Shown here: piece after piece, positions 16,977 through 25,949 of the stretch | Position numbering within the stretch: position 1 is the stretch's first letter | Layout: the number at the start of each line of letters is the position of its first letter | Assembly: GCA_020346465.1 (NCBI GenBank) | Contig: CP070783.1 | Span: 1-55,980, forward strand | DNA length: 55,980 nucleotides | Source of the DNA: Deltaproteobacteria bacterium | GTDB taxonomy: Bacteria; Desulfobacterota; Deferrimicrobia; Deferrimicrobiales; Deferrimicrobiaceae | Direction of reading: 5' to 3' | Program-made: the position numbers and the translations under genes | Notes under the pieces: model-generated | The model's input: only the letters and a program-made list of their open reading frames with translations | Database searches by the model: none | What the model was told of the DNA's origin: nothing

Positions 16977-19900
16977 TTGAGCCTGTTCGATGAAGCCGTT
17001 CTCATCTTCGACGGAGCCTGCGGGACGAATCTGCAGAGCCGTTCCCTGCCACCGTCGGCGTGGGGGAAACACGAGGGGTGCAACGAATACTTAAACCTCT
17101 CGGCCCCGGAAGCCATCGCGGAGCTGCACGCGTCGTTTCTGTCGGCCGGGGCGATGGTCCTCGAGACGAACACCTTCGGCGCGAACTCCGTCGTCCTCGC
17201 CGAGTTCGGGCTGGAAGACCAGGTGGAGGCGATCAACCGCGCCGCCGTGGAAAACGCCCGGGCCGCCATCGCGGGGCACGGCGGGACCGGGTACGTCGCG
17301 GGATCCATCGGGCCGACGACAAAGCTGCCTTCGCTGGGACATATCTCCTTCGGGGAACTGTCCCGTGCGTACACCGGGCAGGTCCGCGCGCTCGTCGAAG
17401 CCGGGGTGGATCTCCTCGTGTTCGAGACGTGCCAGGACCTCCTGCAGGTGAAGATCGGACTCGCGAGCTGCTTCGAGGAGCTCGCACGGCTCGGCCGGGA
17501 GATTCCCGTCATGGTGTCCCTGACGGTCGAGACCTCGGGCACCATGCTGGTCGGTTCCGACGTGGCGGCGGCGGCGGCAGCCATCGAGCCCTTCCCCGTC
17601 TTCTCGCTGGGACTCAACTGCGCCACCGGACCGGAAGGGATGAAGTCCCACCTCCGGTACCTGGGCCGCCACTGGCCGGGGAGGATCTCCTGCATTCCCA
17701 ATGCGGGCATCCCGCGGGTCGTCGGGGGACAGACGGTCTACCCTCTCTCGCCGGAGCGGTTCGCGGCGGAGCTCGGGGCGTTCGTGGCCGAGGAGGGGGT
17801 GAGCATCGTGGGCGGCTGCTGCGGCTCGACCCCGGACCACATCCGCCGCCTCAAGGAGGCCGTGGACTCCGTGCGCCCCGCCCCGCGGGCCCCGCGCTGG
17901 AATCCGTCCCTGTCGAGCCTCTACCAGGCCGTGGAGATCCGGCAGGAGATCCCGCCGCTCCTGATCGGGGAGCGGGCGAATGCGAACGGGTCGCGGCTGT
18001 TCCGCGAGCGCCTCCTCGCGGACGACTACGACGGGGCGCTTGCGATCGCCCTGCAGCAGCAGGAGGACGGCGCCCATGCCCTGGACCTCTGCACGGCGTA
18101 CGCCGGCCGGGACGAGAAGGCGGATCTTTCGGCCCTGACCCGCCTGTTCGCCCACTCCGTCCGCGTCCCCACCGTCATCGACTCGACCTCGCCGGACTGC
18201 ATCGAGGAGGCCCTCCGGATCCACCCGGGGAGATGCCTCATCAACTCCATCAACCTCGAGGACGGCGGGAAGAACCTCGACCGGATCTGCCGGCTGGCGA
18301 AACGGTACGGCGCCGCCGTGGTGGCCCTGACCATCAACGAAGCGGGCATGGCGATGACGGCCGGGGAGAAGCTGGCCACGGCGAAAACGATCTACGACCT
18401 GGCGGTCCGCGTGCACGGGCTGCGCCCGGGCGACCTGCTGTTCGACATGCTGACCTTCACGATCGGCTCGGGCGACCCGTCCCTGGGGAACGCGGCGGCG
18501 GAGACGATCGAGGCCGTCCGGCGGGCAAAGGAGGAGCTGCCGGGCTCCTTCACGCTCCTGGGGGTGAGCAACGTCTCCTTCGGTCTTTCCCCTGCCTCCC
18601 GCCGGGTCCTCAACTCGGTGTTCCTCCACGAGGCGGTCGAGGCGGGCCTCGACGCGGCGATCATCGACGCCGCGAAGGTCCTCCCGCTGGCGAAGATCCC
18701 CGAGGAGGACCGCCGCGTCTGCCTCGACCTGATCTACGACCGGCGGGCGGAGGGCGCAACGCCGCCGCTGGAGGCGTTCATCGGGCATTTCGCCGAAACG
18801 GCGGCGGAGGGGCAGCAACGCCCTGCCGCGGAGAACGGCGCCGTCCCCCCCCCGGAGAGTTCCCTCACCGGCAAGATCGTCGCCGGCGACCGGGAGGGGC
18901 TCGAGGACCTCCTGTCGATCCTGCTCTCCCGGCGGCCGGCCGGGGCGGTGATCAACGAGATTCTCGTGCCGGCCATGCGGCACGTGGGGGAGCTGTTCGG
19001 GCGCGGGGAGATGCTTCTCCCGTTCGTGCTCAAGTCCGCGGAGGTGATGAAACGGTGCGTCGATCATCTCCAGCCCTTCCTGACGGGAGCCGACCGGGAC
19101 ACCGGCCGCAAGGTCCTTCTGGCGACCGTCGCGGGGGACGTGCACGACATCGGAAAGAACCTGGTCGACATCATCCTCTCCAACAACGGGTACCGCGTGG
19201 TCAACCTCGGCATCAAGGTCCCCGCGGAGACGATCATCCGGGAAGCCCGCGAACACAACGTGGACGCGATCGGCCTGAGCGGCCTTCTCGTCAAGTCCGC
19301 CATCATCATGAAGGAGAGCATGCCGCAGTACCGGGAGGCGGGGCTGTCCATCCCCATCCTCCTCGGCGGAGCGGCCCTCACGGAGAAATTCGTGGCCGAG
19401 GAGTGCGTGACGGGATACGGAGGGAAGGTCGTCTACTGCGCAGACGCCTTCGCGGGGCTTGCGGCGATGCAGGAGCTGGAGGCCGGCACGCTCGAGTCCA
19501 CCACGTACCGGGAGACGGGGAGGAAGGTGACCGCGCCGGGGCGGAGGGAAGCGAGGATCTCCCGCGGGAAACCCGCTCCCGTCCCCCCCTTCCTCGGACC
19601 GCGCCACGTCACGGAGATCGGGACGGAGCTCCTGTTCCCCTACGTCAACGAGCAGGCGCTGTTCCGGGGGCGCTGGGGATACCGGCGGGCGAAGATGGAG
19701 GCCGAGGAGTACCGCCGGCTCGTCGAGGGGACGGTGAAGCCGATGTACGAGGAGCTGAAGCGCCGGTGCGTGGAGGAGAGGCTCTCCCGCCCGATGGTCG
19801 CCTACGGATATTTCCGGTGCCATTCCGAAGGCGACACCCTCGTCGTGCAGCATGACGGACGGGATTTCCCCTTTTCGTTCCCCCGCCAGAAGAACCCGCC

Positions 19901-20354
19901 GCACCTGTGCATCGCCGACTACTTCCGGACGGCGGCCGAGGGCGGCGACGTCGTGGGGTTCTTCGTGGCGACGATCGGGGAGCGGTTCGGGCAGGCGACG
20001 CGGGAGCTGTTCGAAGCGAACCGGTACCACGACTACCTGATGCTGCACGCGCTGAGCGTCGAGCTCACCGACGCGCTGGCCGAGTACTGGCACGAGGTGA
20101 TGCGGCAGGAGCTCGGCATCGCGGGACAGAAGCCGTCCGGGCCGGAAGGGTACGTCGTCCAGGAGTACCAGGGGTCCCGGTACGGGTTCGGCTACCCCTC
20201 CTGCCCGGACCTTTCGGCCCACAGGCCGGTGTTCGAGCTGCTCCGGCCCGGGAGCATCGGGGTCACGCTCACCGAATCGATGGAAATGGTGCCCGAGCAG
20301 ACCACCTCGGCCATCGTCGCGCACCATCCCCAGGCGAAGTATTTCGCCGTGTAG
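16977..20354 (+). CDS. metH: Cobalamin-dependent methionine synthase
   Basis: MetH moves a methyl group from methyl-tetrahydrofolate to homocysteine through cobalamin. All four modules are present in ~1125 residues: homocysteine/zinc domain (~1-300, ending VGGCCGST), pterin domain (~320-600, [14 protein letters not shown]), B12 cap and binding domain (~630-870, with [13 protein letters not shown] carrying the cobalt-ligand His), and the SAM-dependent reactivation domain (~900-1125, [12 protein letters not shown]). The TTG at 16977 follows AAGGAAGGGG and is preferred over a TTG at 16932. A rubredoxin gene follows after 20 bases. Confidence 0.96.
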   Translation: MSLFDEAVLIFDGACGTNLQSRSLPPSAWGKHEGCNEYLNLSAPEAIAELHASFLSAGAMVLETNTFGANSVVLAEFGLEDQVEAINRAAVENARAAIAGHGGTGYVAGSIGPTTKLPSLGHISFGELSRAYTGQVRALVEAGVDLLVFETCQDLLQVKIGLASCFEELARLGREIPVMVSLTVETSGTMLVGSDVAAAAAAIEPFPVFSLGLNCATGPEGMKSHLRYLGRHWPGRISCIPNAGIPRVVGGQTVYPLSPERFAAELGAFVAEEGVSIVGGCCGSTPDHIRRLKEAVDSVRPAPRAPRWNPSLSSLYQAVEIRQEIPPLLIGERANANGSRLFRERLLADDYDGALAIALQQQEDGAHALDLCTAYAGRDEKADLSALTRLFAHSVRVPTVIDSTSPDCIEEALRIHPGRCLINSINLEDGGKNLDRICRLAKRYGAAVVALTINEAGMAMTAGEKLATAKTIYDLAVRVHGLRPGDLLFDMLTFTIGSGDPSLGNAAAETIEAVRRAKEELPGSFTLLGVSNVSFGLSPASRRVLNSVFLHEAVEAGLDAAIIDAAKVLPLAKIPEEDRRVCLDLIYDRRAEGATPPLEAFIGHFAETAAEGQQRPAAENGAVPPPESSLTGKIVAGDREGLEDLLSILLSRRPAGAVINEILVPAMRHVGELFGRGEMLLPFVLKSAEVMKRCVDHLQPFLTGADRDTGRKVLLATVAGDVHDIGKNLVDIILSNNGYRVVNLGIKVPAETIIREAREHNVDAIGLSGLLVKSAIIMKESMPQYREAGLSIPILLGGAALTEKFVAEECVTGYGGKVVYCADAFAGLAAMQELEAGTLESTTYRETGRKVTAPGRREARISRGKPAPVPPFLGPRHVTEIGTELLFPYVNEQALFRGRWGYRRAKMEAEEYRRLVEGTVKPMYEELKRRCVEERLSRPMVAYGYFRCHSEGDTLVVQHDGRDFPFSFPRQKNPPHLCIADYFRTAAEGGDVVGFFVATIGERFGQATRELFEANRYHDYLMLHALSVELTDALAEYWHEVMRQELGIAGQKPSGPEGYVVQEYQGSRYGFGYPSCPDLSAHRPVFELLRPGSIGVTLTESMEMVPEQTTSAIVAHHPQAKYFAV

Positions 20355-20374
20355 ACGCACGGAGGAAGGAACTT

Positions 20375-20536
20375 GTGAAGAAGTACATCTGCAGCAACTG
20401 CGGGTACGTGTACGACCCCGCGACGGGCGATCCGATGGGGGATATCCCCCCCCACACGGCCTTCGAGGACCTTCCGGAGAGCTGGGTGTGCCCCATGTGC
20501 TACTCGCCCAGGTCGCTCTTCGACGAACTGGAGTAG
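20375..20536 (+). CDS. Rubredoxin
   Basis: This 53-residue iron protein carries one electron. It has the two Cys knuckles CSNCGY (N-terminal) and CPMC (C-terminal) around [28 protein letters not shown], as in rubredoxins. The second knuckle is followed by [11 protein letters not shown] rather than the usual GVGK. The GTG start has GGAGGAAGG eight bases upstream. It lies 20 bases after metH and 3 bases before the methyltransferase/MTHFR gene, so it belongs to the one-carbon operon. Confidence 0.9.
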   Translation: MKKYICSNCGYVYDPATGDPMGDIPPHTAFEDLPESWVCPMCYSPRSLFDELE

Positions 20537-20539
20537 GCG

Positions 20540-22390
20540 ATGGAACCGATCCTCGACCGGATGAGGAGGTCCCCGATCGTCTTCGACGGCGCCATGGGGA
20601 CGATGATCTACGAGCGCGGGGTCTTCATCAACACCTGCTTCGACGAGCTCTGCCTGACGAACCCGAAGCTCATCAGCCAGATCCACGGCGAATACATCGA
20701 GGCCGGGGCCGAGGTGATCGAGACGAACACCTTCGGGGCCAACCGCATCGCCCTCCGGCCGTACGGGCTTGCCGAGAGGGTCCGGGAGATCAACCGGGAG
20801 GCGGTGAGGATCGCCCGGGAGGCCGCGGGGGATTCCGTGTACGTCGCCGGCGCCGTGGGCCCCTGCGTGCGTCCGGACCAGATCATGCCGGACGAGCACG
20901 CCGTCGAGGTGGAGGAGGCCTTCGCCGAGCAGATCGGGACGCTGGTCGCGGAAGGGATCGACCTCGTCGTGCTGGAGACGTTCACCCACCTGAAGGAGAT
21001 CCGGCTGGCCGCCCGGACGGCCCGGAACCTCGGGGCCCCGGTGCTTGCGTCCTTCGCGCTGAACGACCGCGGGGAGACGGCCGTCGGGATGAAGGCGGGC
21101 GCCATCGCCCAGGCGCTCGACGCCGACGACAACGTGGACGCCGTCGGGATCAACTGCGGGACCGGCCCCGCCGGCGTCTTCGACGCCCTGCAGTCCGTCC
21201 TTCCCCTGGTCACCAAGCCGGTCGTCGTCATGCCCAACGCGGGATTCCCCCGCGACGTCGGGGGGCGCCTGCTCTATCTCACCAGCCCGGAATATTTCAC
21301 GGAGTACGCCAAGAAGTACATCGAGCTGGGGGTTCGCGGGGTCGGCGGCTGCTGCGGGACCACCCCGGCGCACATCCGCGTGGCCGGGCGGGCGGTCAAG
21401 TCGCTCAGCGGCGTGAAGAAGCACGTGGAGGTCCGGCCCCTCACCCAGCAGGGGGTCCTGGTCCAGGTCATCCCCGCCGCGAGGAAGTCGCGGTTCGCCC
21501 GCAAGATGCTCGGCGGCGAAAAGGTCACCTCCGTGGAGATCGTCCCCCCGCGCTCCAGCGACCTCTCGGGGATGCTCGCCAAGGTGAGAAAATGCGCCGA
21601 GGCGGGGATCGACGCGATCAACATCCCCGACGGGCCGCGGGCCAGCGCCCGCATCTCCCCGATGATCGCCGCCATCACCATCCTCAGGGAGGTCGGCATC
21701 GAACCGATCCTCCACTACTGCTGCCGGGACCGCAACCTCATCGGGATGCAGTCGGATCTCCTCGGCGGGTACGCGGCCGGGCTGGCGAACTTCCTCATCA
21801 TCACGGGGGACCCCCCCAAAGTGGGAGACTACCCCCAGGCCACGGGGGTCTTCGACGTGGACGCGATCGGCCTCACGCAGGTGACGGCCAACCTGAACCG
21901 GGGCTTCGACATCGGCGGGAACCCGATCGATCCCCCGACCGGCATCTTCATCGGCGTCGGGGCGAATCCGTGCGCCGTGGACATGGAGAGGGAGATCGAG
22001 CGCTACTTCCGCAAGATCGACGCGGGCGCCGAGTACGCCATCACCCAGCCGGTCTTCGACGTGGAGGCCCTGTTCCGCTTCCTGGACCGCGTGGAGACGT
22101 ATGAGCGGCGCATCCCCGTCATCGCGGGAGTCTGGCCGCTGGTCAGCTTCAAGAACGCGGAGTTCATGAACAACGAGGTGCCCGGCGTGGTCGTCCCCCG
22201 GAAGATCCTCGACCGGATGGCCCGCTGCCGCACCAAGGAAGAGGGCCGCCGGGCCGGGGTCGACATCGCAAGGAGGACCATCGAGCGGATCTCCCCCCGC
22301 GTGTGCGGGTTCCAGGTGAGCGCACCCCTGGGCAGCGTGGAGACCGCTCTCGCCGTCCTGGGAAGAGGCCGGCTCGAAAAATCTCCCTAG
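20540..22390 (+). CDS. Bifunctional homocysteine S-methyltransferase / methylenetetrahydrofolate reductase
   Basis: This is a 616-residue fusion like Bacillus YitJ. Residues ~1-290 are a zinc-dependent homocysteine methyltransferase: [33 protein letters not shown] and GVGGCCGTTPAHIR with the zinc Cys pair. Residues ~325-600 are an MTHFR barrel: VTSVEIVPPRSSD, FLIITGDPPKVGDYPQATGVFDVD, GANPCAVDMEREIERY and GAEYAITQPVFD. It makes methyl-tetrahydrofolate for MetH. The methyltransferase half duplicates MetH's first domain. It sits 3 bases after rubredoxin, with GGAG upstream. Confidence 0.93.
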   Translation: MEPILDRMRRSPIVFDGAMGTMIYERGVFINTCFDELCLTNPKLISQIHGEYIEAGAEVIETNTFGANRIALRPYGLAERVREINREAVRIAREAAGDSVYVAGAVGPCVRPDQIMPDEHAVEVEEAFAEQIGTLVAEGIDLVVLETFTHLKEIRLAARTARNLGAPVLASFALNDRGETAVGMKAGAIAQALDADDNVDAVGINCGTGPAGVFDALQSVLPLVTKPVVVMPNAGFPRDVGGRLLYLTSPEYFTEYAKKYIELGVRGVGGCCGTTPAHIRVAGRAVKSLSGVKKHVEVRPLTQQGVLVQVIPAARKSRFARKMLGGEKVTSVEIVPPRSSDLSGMLAKVRKCAEAGIDAINIPDGPRASARISPMIAAITILREVGIEPILHYCCRDRNLIGMQSDLLGGYAAGLANFLIITGDPPKVGDYPQATGVFDVDAIGLTQVTANLNRGFDIGGNPIDPPTGIFIGVGANPCAVDMEREIERYFRKIDAGAEYAITQPVFDVEALFRFLDRVETYERRIPVIAGVWPLVSFKNAEFMNNEVPGVVVPRKILDRMARCRTKEEGRRAGVDIARRTIERISPRVCGFQVSAPLGSVETALAVLGRGRLEKSP

Positions 22391-22394
22391 TCGA

Positions 22395-22423
22395 TTGACA
22401 TCGGCAAAACCCGTCCCTATAAC
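22395..22423 (+). promoter_or_regulatory. gcvH promoter (predicts leaderless mRNA)
   Basis: TTGACA (22395-22400), 17 bases, then TATAAC (22418-22423). The gcvH ATG is only six bases beyond the -10 box, so transcription should start at or next to the start codon. Confidence 0.65.
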
Positions 22424-22429
22424 TGATCT

Positions 22430-22810
22430 ATGGCAGACGAAAGCGAACTCAAATTTTCCGAGGACCATCTCTGGGTCCTGGAAATGGGAGATTCCGCCCG
22501 CATCGGGCTCTCCGACTACGCCCAGGAACAGCTCGGGGAGATCCTTTCCGTGACGCTGCCCGAGGTCGGGAAGTTCGTCGGGCAGGGGGAGTCGGTGGGC
22601 GAGGCCGAATCGCAGAAAACCGTCGTGGAGCTCCTGTCCCCCCTGTCCGGCACCATCCGGGCCGTCAGCGAGAACGTCGTGGAGGATCCCTCCCTGATCA
22701 ACGTCGACCCGTACGGGAAGGGGTGGCTCGTCGAAGTGGAGATCGCCGAGCCCGAGGAGCTGGAGCAGCTCATGAGCCACGACGAGTACGAGCTGTTCAT
22801 CGAGGATTGA
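22430..22810 (+). CDS. gcvH: Glycine cleavage system H protein
   Basis: GcvH carries an aminomethyl group on a lipoyl lysine between the glycine cleavage enzymes; it can also act as a lipoate donor. The 126-residue protein has FSEDHLWVLEM, IGLSDYAQEQLGEIL, the lipoylation segment VGEAESQKTVVELLSPLSG (Lys near residue 65), and NVVEDPSLINVDPYGKGWLVEVE. No gcvP or gcvT lies nearby, so it is orphaned here. It has its own strong promoter right after the MTHFR gene. Confidence 0.94.
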   Translation: MADESELKFSEDHLWVLEMGDSARIGLSDYAQEQLGEILSVTLPEVGKFVGQGESVGEAESQKTVVELLSPLSGTIRAVSENVVEDPSLINVDPYGKGWLVEVEIAEPEELEQLMSHDEYELFIED

Positions 22811-22926
22811 CCCGTCCATAGCCGGAGAGACGTCGGGGACGGGGCATGCTCCGCCCCCGGGGTCCCCGCCCGCGGCCGCCTTCTCCCCGGGCCCCTTTCC
22901 CCTCTGCCTTCCGGGAATCCTCCCGG

Positions 22927-24960
22927 TCACTTCCTCTTCAGGATCCGGTCCAGGGCGTCCTGCGACGACTTCAGGAGCTCCCGGCTCAATTCGACGTTGT
23001 GGGTTCCCCGCCCGTTGCTGACGATCCCGTAGTTCGTCTCGGCCCCTTTCAGGAGCTTCTTTTCCGCTTCCACGTTCGTTCCGATCTTTTCGGTGCGATC
23101 GAGATACTCCCTCGCCTCCTCGATTCCCACCGCGATGGCGTTCTCCTTGGCGGTGATCTCCTCCTTCCAGCCGAGGAGCATCGTTCCGTACTTTTCGCTG
23201 TGGCACTCCTCGCACTTCCCCTTGACGGTGAGGACCGTCTGGGTCCCCTTCTTGAGCTCGTGGCATTCGGTGCACACGATCCCCGCCTCGGCCATCACGT
23301 CGGGGCTCGGGGATACGCCGAACGGCTTCACCTTCCCTTCGTACAGGGCCTTGTGGGCCTTGTGGCAATGTCCGCAGTCGATGTCGCGGCTTTCGTGGTG
23401 GCACGACATGCACTCGGACTTCGTGACGATCCGCATCTTGTGCTTGTCCGGGGAGTGGCACTTGGTGCACTCGATCCCGACGTCCTCGACGTGCAGCGCG
23501 TGGGGGAAGCGCACCTCCATCTCCTGGAAGAAGAGGTCTTTCGGCGGCTGGACGCGCTGGTGGCACAGGGTCATGCAATAGGCGGACGAACTCGCCAGGA
23601 TGGCGGGGCGGGGAGGCCCCCCGGAGACGCCCGCGGTCTTGTGCGCCGCGGAGACCTGTGCGTACCCTTCCCTCACGATCTTGTAGGCGTACTCGATGTT
23701 GTGGGCTCCGCGCCCGGCCTTGAGCAGGTCCAGGTTGGCGCGGGCATCCGCCACCAGCGCACGGGCGTCCGCGATCTTCTTCGATTTCGCGGGGCCCTTC
23801 CCGACCGCCGCCTCCCCGGAGGCGACGATCGACCCCATGTCGGCGACGAGGAGGCGAGAGGCGCGGATCCAGTCGTCGAGCATCCGGTCGTAGTTCTTCC
23901 CGTGGCAGGCAACGCAGCTTTGCCGCTCGGCCGTCAGCTTCCTCTCGCCGGGGAAGGCGACGCCGGACTCGAGCACCTCCACGGACTTCGTGTGGCACCC
24001 GTCACAGGAAACCTGTGCCGAGAACATCCTCGAGGGGGTGTCGGCGACGCCCCGCGCGCCCGCCCCCATGTACATCTCCTTCTGGTAGTTGTGGAGCCTC
24101 TGGTGGCAGGAGTCGCACTGGACCTCGAAGGTCTTGACCAGCTCGACCTCCCCGTGCCGGATCTTCTCGTGGCACATGAGGCACTTGATCGCGTTGTAGG
24201 TGACGTGCGTCCGGTGCAGCGCGAGCGGGTCGGACTTGCCCTTGAGCCTGCCGACGTGGCAGTCGTAGCAGTGTTTCTCGTCGACCCGGCCGTCCCCCTC
24301 CGCCACGCGCAGGTGGCACTGCTTGCACTGCACGCCGATCTTCAGGTAGGAGTCGTGGGAGAAGGTGAACCCGCTGTGGTCCACCGTCTTCTTCGGGGTG
24401 CCGTGGCACCCGGGGCACCCGCCCAGGGCCTGCCCCTGGCTGATCCCCTTGAAGTGGCAGAGGAAGCAGACGTTCGTGTCGACCGAGATGTGCTCCCCCT
24501 GGACGATCGAGTAATGGCACGTCGTGCAGCGGAGCTGCTCGCCGCGCTTGAGCTTCGTCATGTGCTCCTGATGGTCGAAGAGGATGGCGCCGAGCTTGGC
24601 CTTCCCCTGCTCGATCCGTCCCTCGTGGCAGCCCGAGGACAGGCACTGCTTGTCGGGGACATTGGCGTGCGGCCTCGGGTGGTAGAGGCCGGTCCAGTAC
24701 TTGAGCGTCGTCACGGTGATGAACAGCGGAGAGAAGGAGTGGCACTTGATGCACGAGACGTCCGCGTGCCGGGAGGTCTTCCACTGGTCGTAGAACGGGT
24801 CCATGTAATGGCAGACGACGCACGACTTGGGGAAGTAGGCGGCGACGAAGAATGCCCCGTTGAACAGGATCAGGACCCCCAGCGCCACCGCCCCGATCGC
24901 CAGGAGCGTTTTCCGGTACCGGACGACGAGGTCCCACCAGGACAGGAACATCTCTTTCAT
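22927..24960 (-). CDS. Membrane-anchored multihaem cytochrome c, NapC/NirT-like N-terminus (~18 haems)
   Basis: The 677-residue protein has a single N-terminal membrane helix (LLAIGAVALGVLILFNGAFF, ~20-40). This is followed by CVVCHYMDPFYDQWKTSRH and CIKCH, which resemble NrfH/NapC quinol dehydrogenases. I count 16 CxxCH sites plus one CX3CH (CMTLCH) and one CX4CH (CLSSGCH). Two haem-free helical segments share a GRGxHNxE pattern (middle GRGAHNIEYA, C-terminal GRGTHNVELS), suggesting internal duplication. Last gene of the cytochrome operon; its ATG overlaps the preceding cytochrome b stop (ATGA). It probably passes quinol electrons into the periplasm; the acceptor is unknown. Confidence 0.88.
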   Translation of the reverse strand: MKEMFLSWWDLVVRYRKTLLAIGAVALGVLILFNGAFFVAAYFPKSCVVCHYMDPFYDQWKTSRHADVSCIKCHSFSPLFITVTTLKYWTGLYHPRPHANVPDKQCLSSGCHEGRIEQGKAKLGAILFDHQEHMTKLKRGEQLRCTTCHYSIVQGEHISVDTNVCFLCHFKGISQGQALGGCPGCHGTPKKTVDHSGFTFSHDSYLKIGVQCKQCHLRVAEGDGRVDEKHCYDCHVGRLKGKSDPLALHRTHVTYNAIKCLMCHEKIRHGEVELVKTFEVQCDSCHQRLHNYQKEMYMGAGARGVADTPSRMFSAQVSCDGCHTKSVEVLESGVAFPGERKLTAERQSCVACHGKNYDRMLDDWIRASRLLVADMGSIVASGEAAVGKGPAKSKKIADARALVADARANLDLLKAGRGAHNIEYAYKIVREGYAQVSAAHKTAGVSGGPPRPAILASSSAYCMTLCHQRVQPPKDLFFQEMEVRFPHALHVEDVGIECTKCHSPDKHKMRIVTKSECMSCHHESRDIDCGHCHKAHKALYEGKVKPFGVSPSPDVMAEAGIVCTECHELKKGTQTVLTVKGKCEECHSEKYGTMLLGWKEEITAKENAIAVGIEEAREYLDRTEKIGTNVEAEKKLLKGAETNYGIVSNGRGTHNVELSRELLKSSQDALDRILKRK

Positions 24961-25898
24961 GGGTTGGGCACCTCCGCCGCCTTCTGCTTCGACCTCTTTG
25001 CCATGATCTCCTCGTACTCGAGCGGGTGCTCCTCCTTCATCTCATGCTCGGAGATCTGGCCGTGCCACCACATGAGGGTCCCCGGGAACCGGTCGGGGTT
25101 GAAGTGGACGTTGTAGAAATGCCAGATGACGATCGCCAGCGTGGCGAGCATCGCCTCGTCGCTGTGCATCTCGTGGGCGACGTCCAGGACGTACTTCGGG
25201 AAAAACTTGAGGACGATCTCCTCGCCCCAGAGGAAGACGCCCGAGCCGATCATGATGACGCATCCCCAGTAGACGGCCCAGTAGTCGAACTTCTCGATGT
25301 AGCTGAACCGGCCGAACCGGGGCTTCTCCCCCGTCTTCCCCAGGAAGTGGCGGACGTTCTGCACCGCGTCCCGGGCGTCCTTGGGGGTGGGGATCAGGAG
25401 GATGAAATCCCGCCGGCCCTGCCGGGAGAACACCGTGTAGAAGAGGTGGTGCACCATGAAGTAGATGAGCATCCCGGCGCCGATCCGGTGGACGATCGTG
25501 GCGTTGTGGATCCCCCCCCACATGTTCACGAGGAACCGGGAGAGCACGAACTCCGGGAACTTGATCGGCATCCCGGTGATGACCAGGATGATCACCGAGG
25601 TGAACATCACGATGTGCTGGAAGCGGAAGTTCCGGTTGAACCTCTCGAACATCTCCCCTTCCTCGTGGAGCCTCTCCCGCCGTTTCTCCTCGCGGCGCCT
25701 CCGCTCCTCCGCCCTGCGTTCCGCGGCCGTGCGGATGCGTCTCTCCCGTTCCACCTCCTCGAGGACGCGGGCGCGCACCTTCTCCCGGATCCTCCCGGCT
25801 TCGGCAGGGTCCAGGCCGGCGGTCTCCTCGTCAACCACGGACTCGACCTCCCGTTCCAGGGTATCCTGCTTCGACTCCTTCTTGTCGTTCGCGGACAT
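24957..25898 (-). CDS. Cytochrome b (b561-like) with charged coiled-coil N-terminus
   Basis: This 313-residue protein has an unusual first ~90 residues: highly charged, Arg/Glu-rich, predicted long helix (EREVESVV, RRAEERRRREEKRRERL). Membrane helices with haem-binding His follow: FQHIVMFTSVIILVITG, HRIGAGMLIYFMVHHLFYTVF, YWGCVIMIGSGVFLW and LATLAIVIWHFYNVHF. The end HPLEYEEIM matches the other two cytochrome b units in this operon. The start at 25898 (MSANDKK) has a GGGGGAAGGA site. It overlaps the next gene by four bases and lies 51 bases after the 9-haem cytochrome. Confidence 0.87.
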   Translation of the reverse strand: MSANDKKESKQDTLEREVESVVDEETAGLDPAEAGRIREKVRARVLEEVERERRIRTAAERRAEERRRREEKRRERLHEEGEMFERFNRNFRFQHIVMFTSVIILVITGMPIKFPEFVLSRFLVNMWGGIHNATIVHRIGAGMLIYFMVHHLFYTVFSRQGRRDFILLIPTPKDARDAVQNVRHFLGKTGEKPRFGRFSYIEKFDYWAVYWGCVIMIGSGVFLWGEEIVLKFFPKYVLDVAHEMHSDEAMLATLAIVIWHFYNVHFNPDRFPGTLMWWHGQISEHEMKEEHPLEYEEIMAKRSKQKAAEVPNP

Positions 25899-25949
25899 GC
25901 GTTCCTTCCCCCGCTCGTGGTTTCGCCCCCTGCGCATCGACGGCGACGT

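Noticed and set aside
17091-20360. 1089-codon open frame antisense to metH
   Set aside because: GC-rich codon positions keep opposite frames open; the translation is low-complexity Arg/Pro/Gly/Asp and metH on the other strand is full of conserved motifs.
20192-23998. 1268-codon minus-strand open frame
   Set aside because: It spans metH, rubredoxin, MTHFR and gcvH on the opposite strand and has no recognisable motifs; an artefact of high GC.
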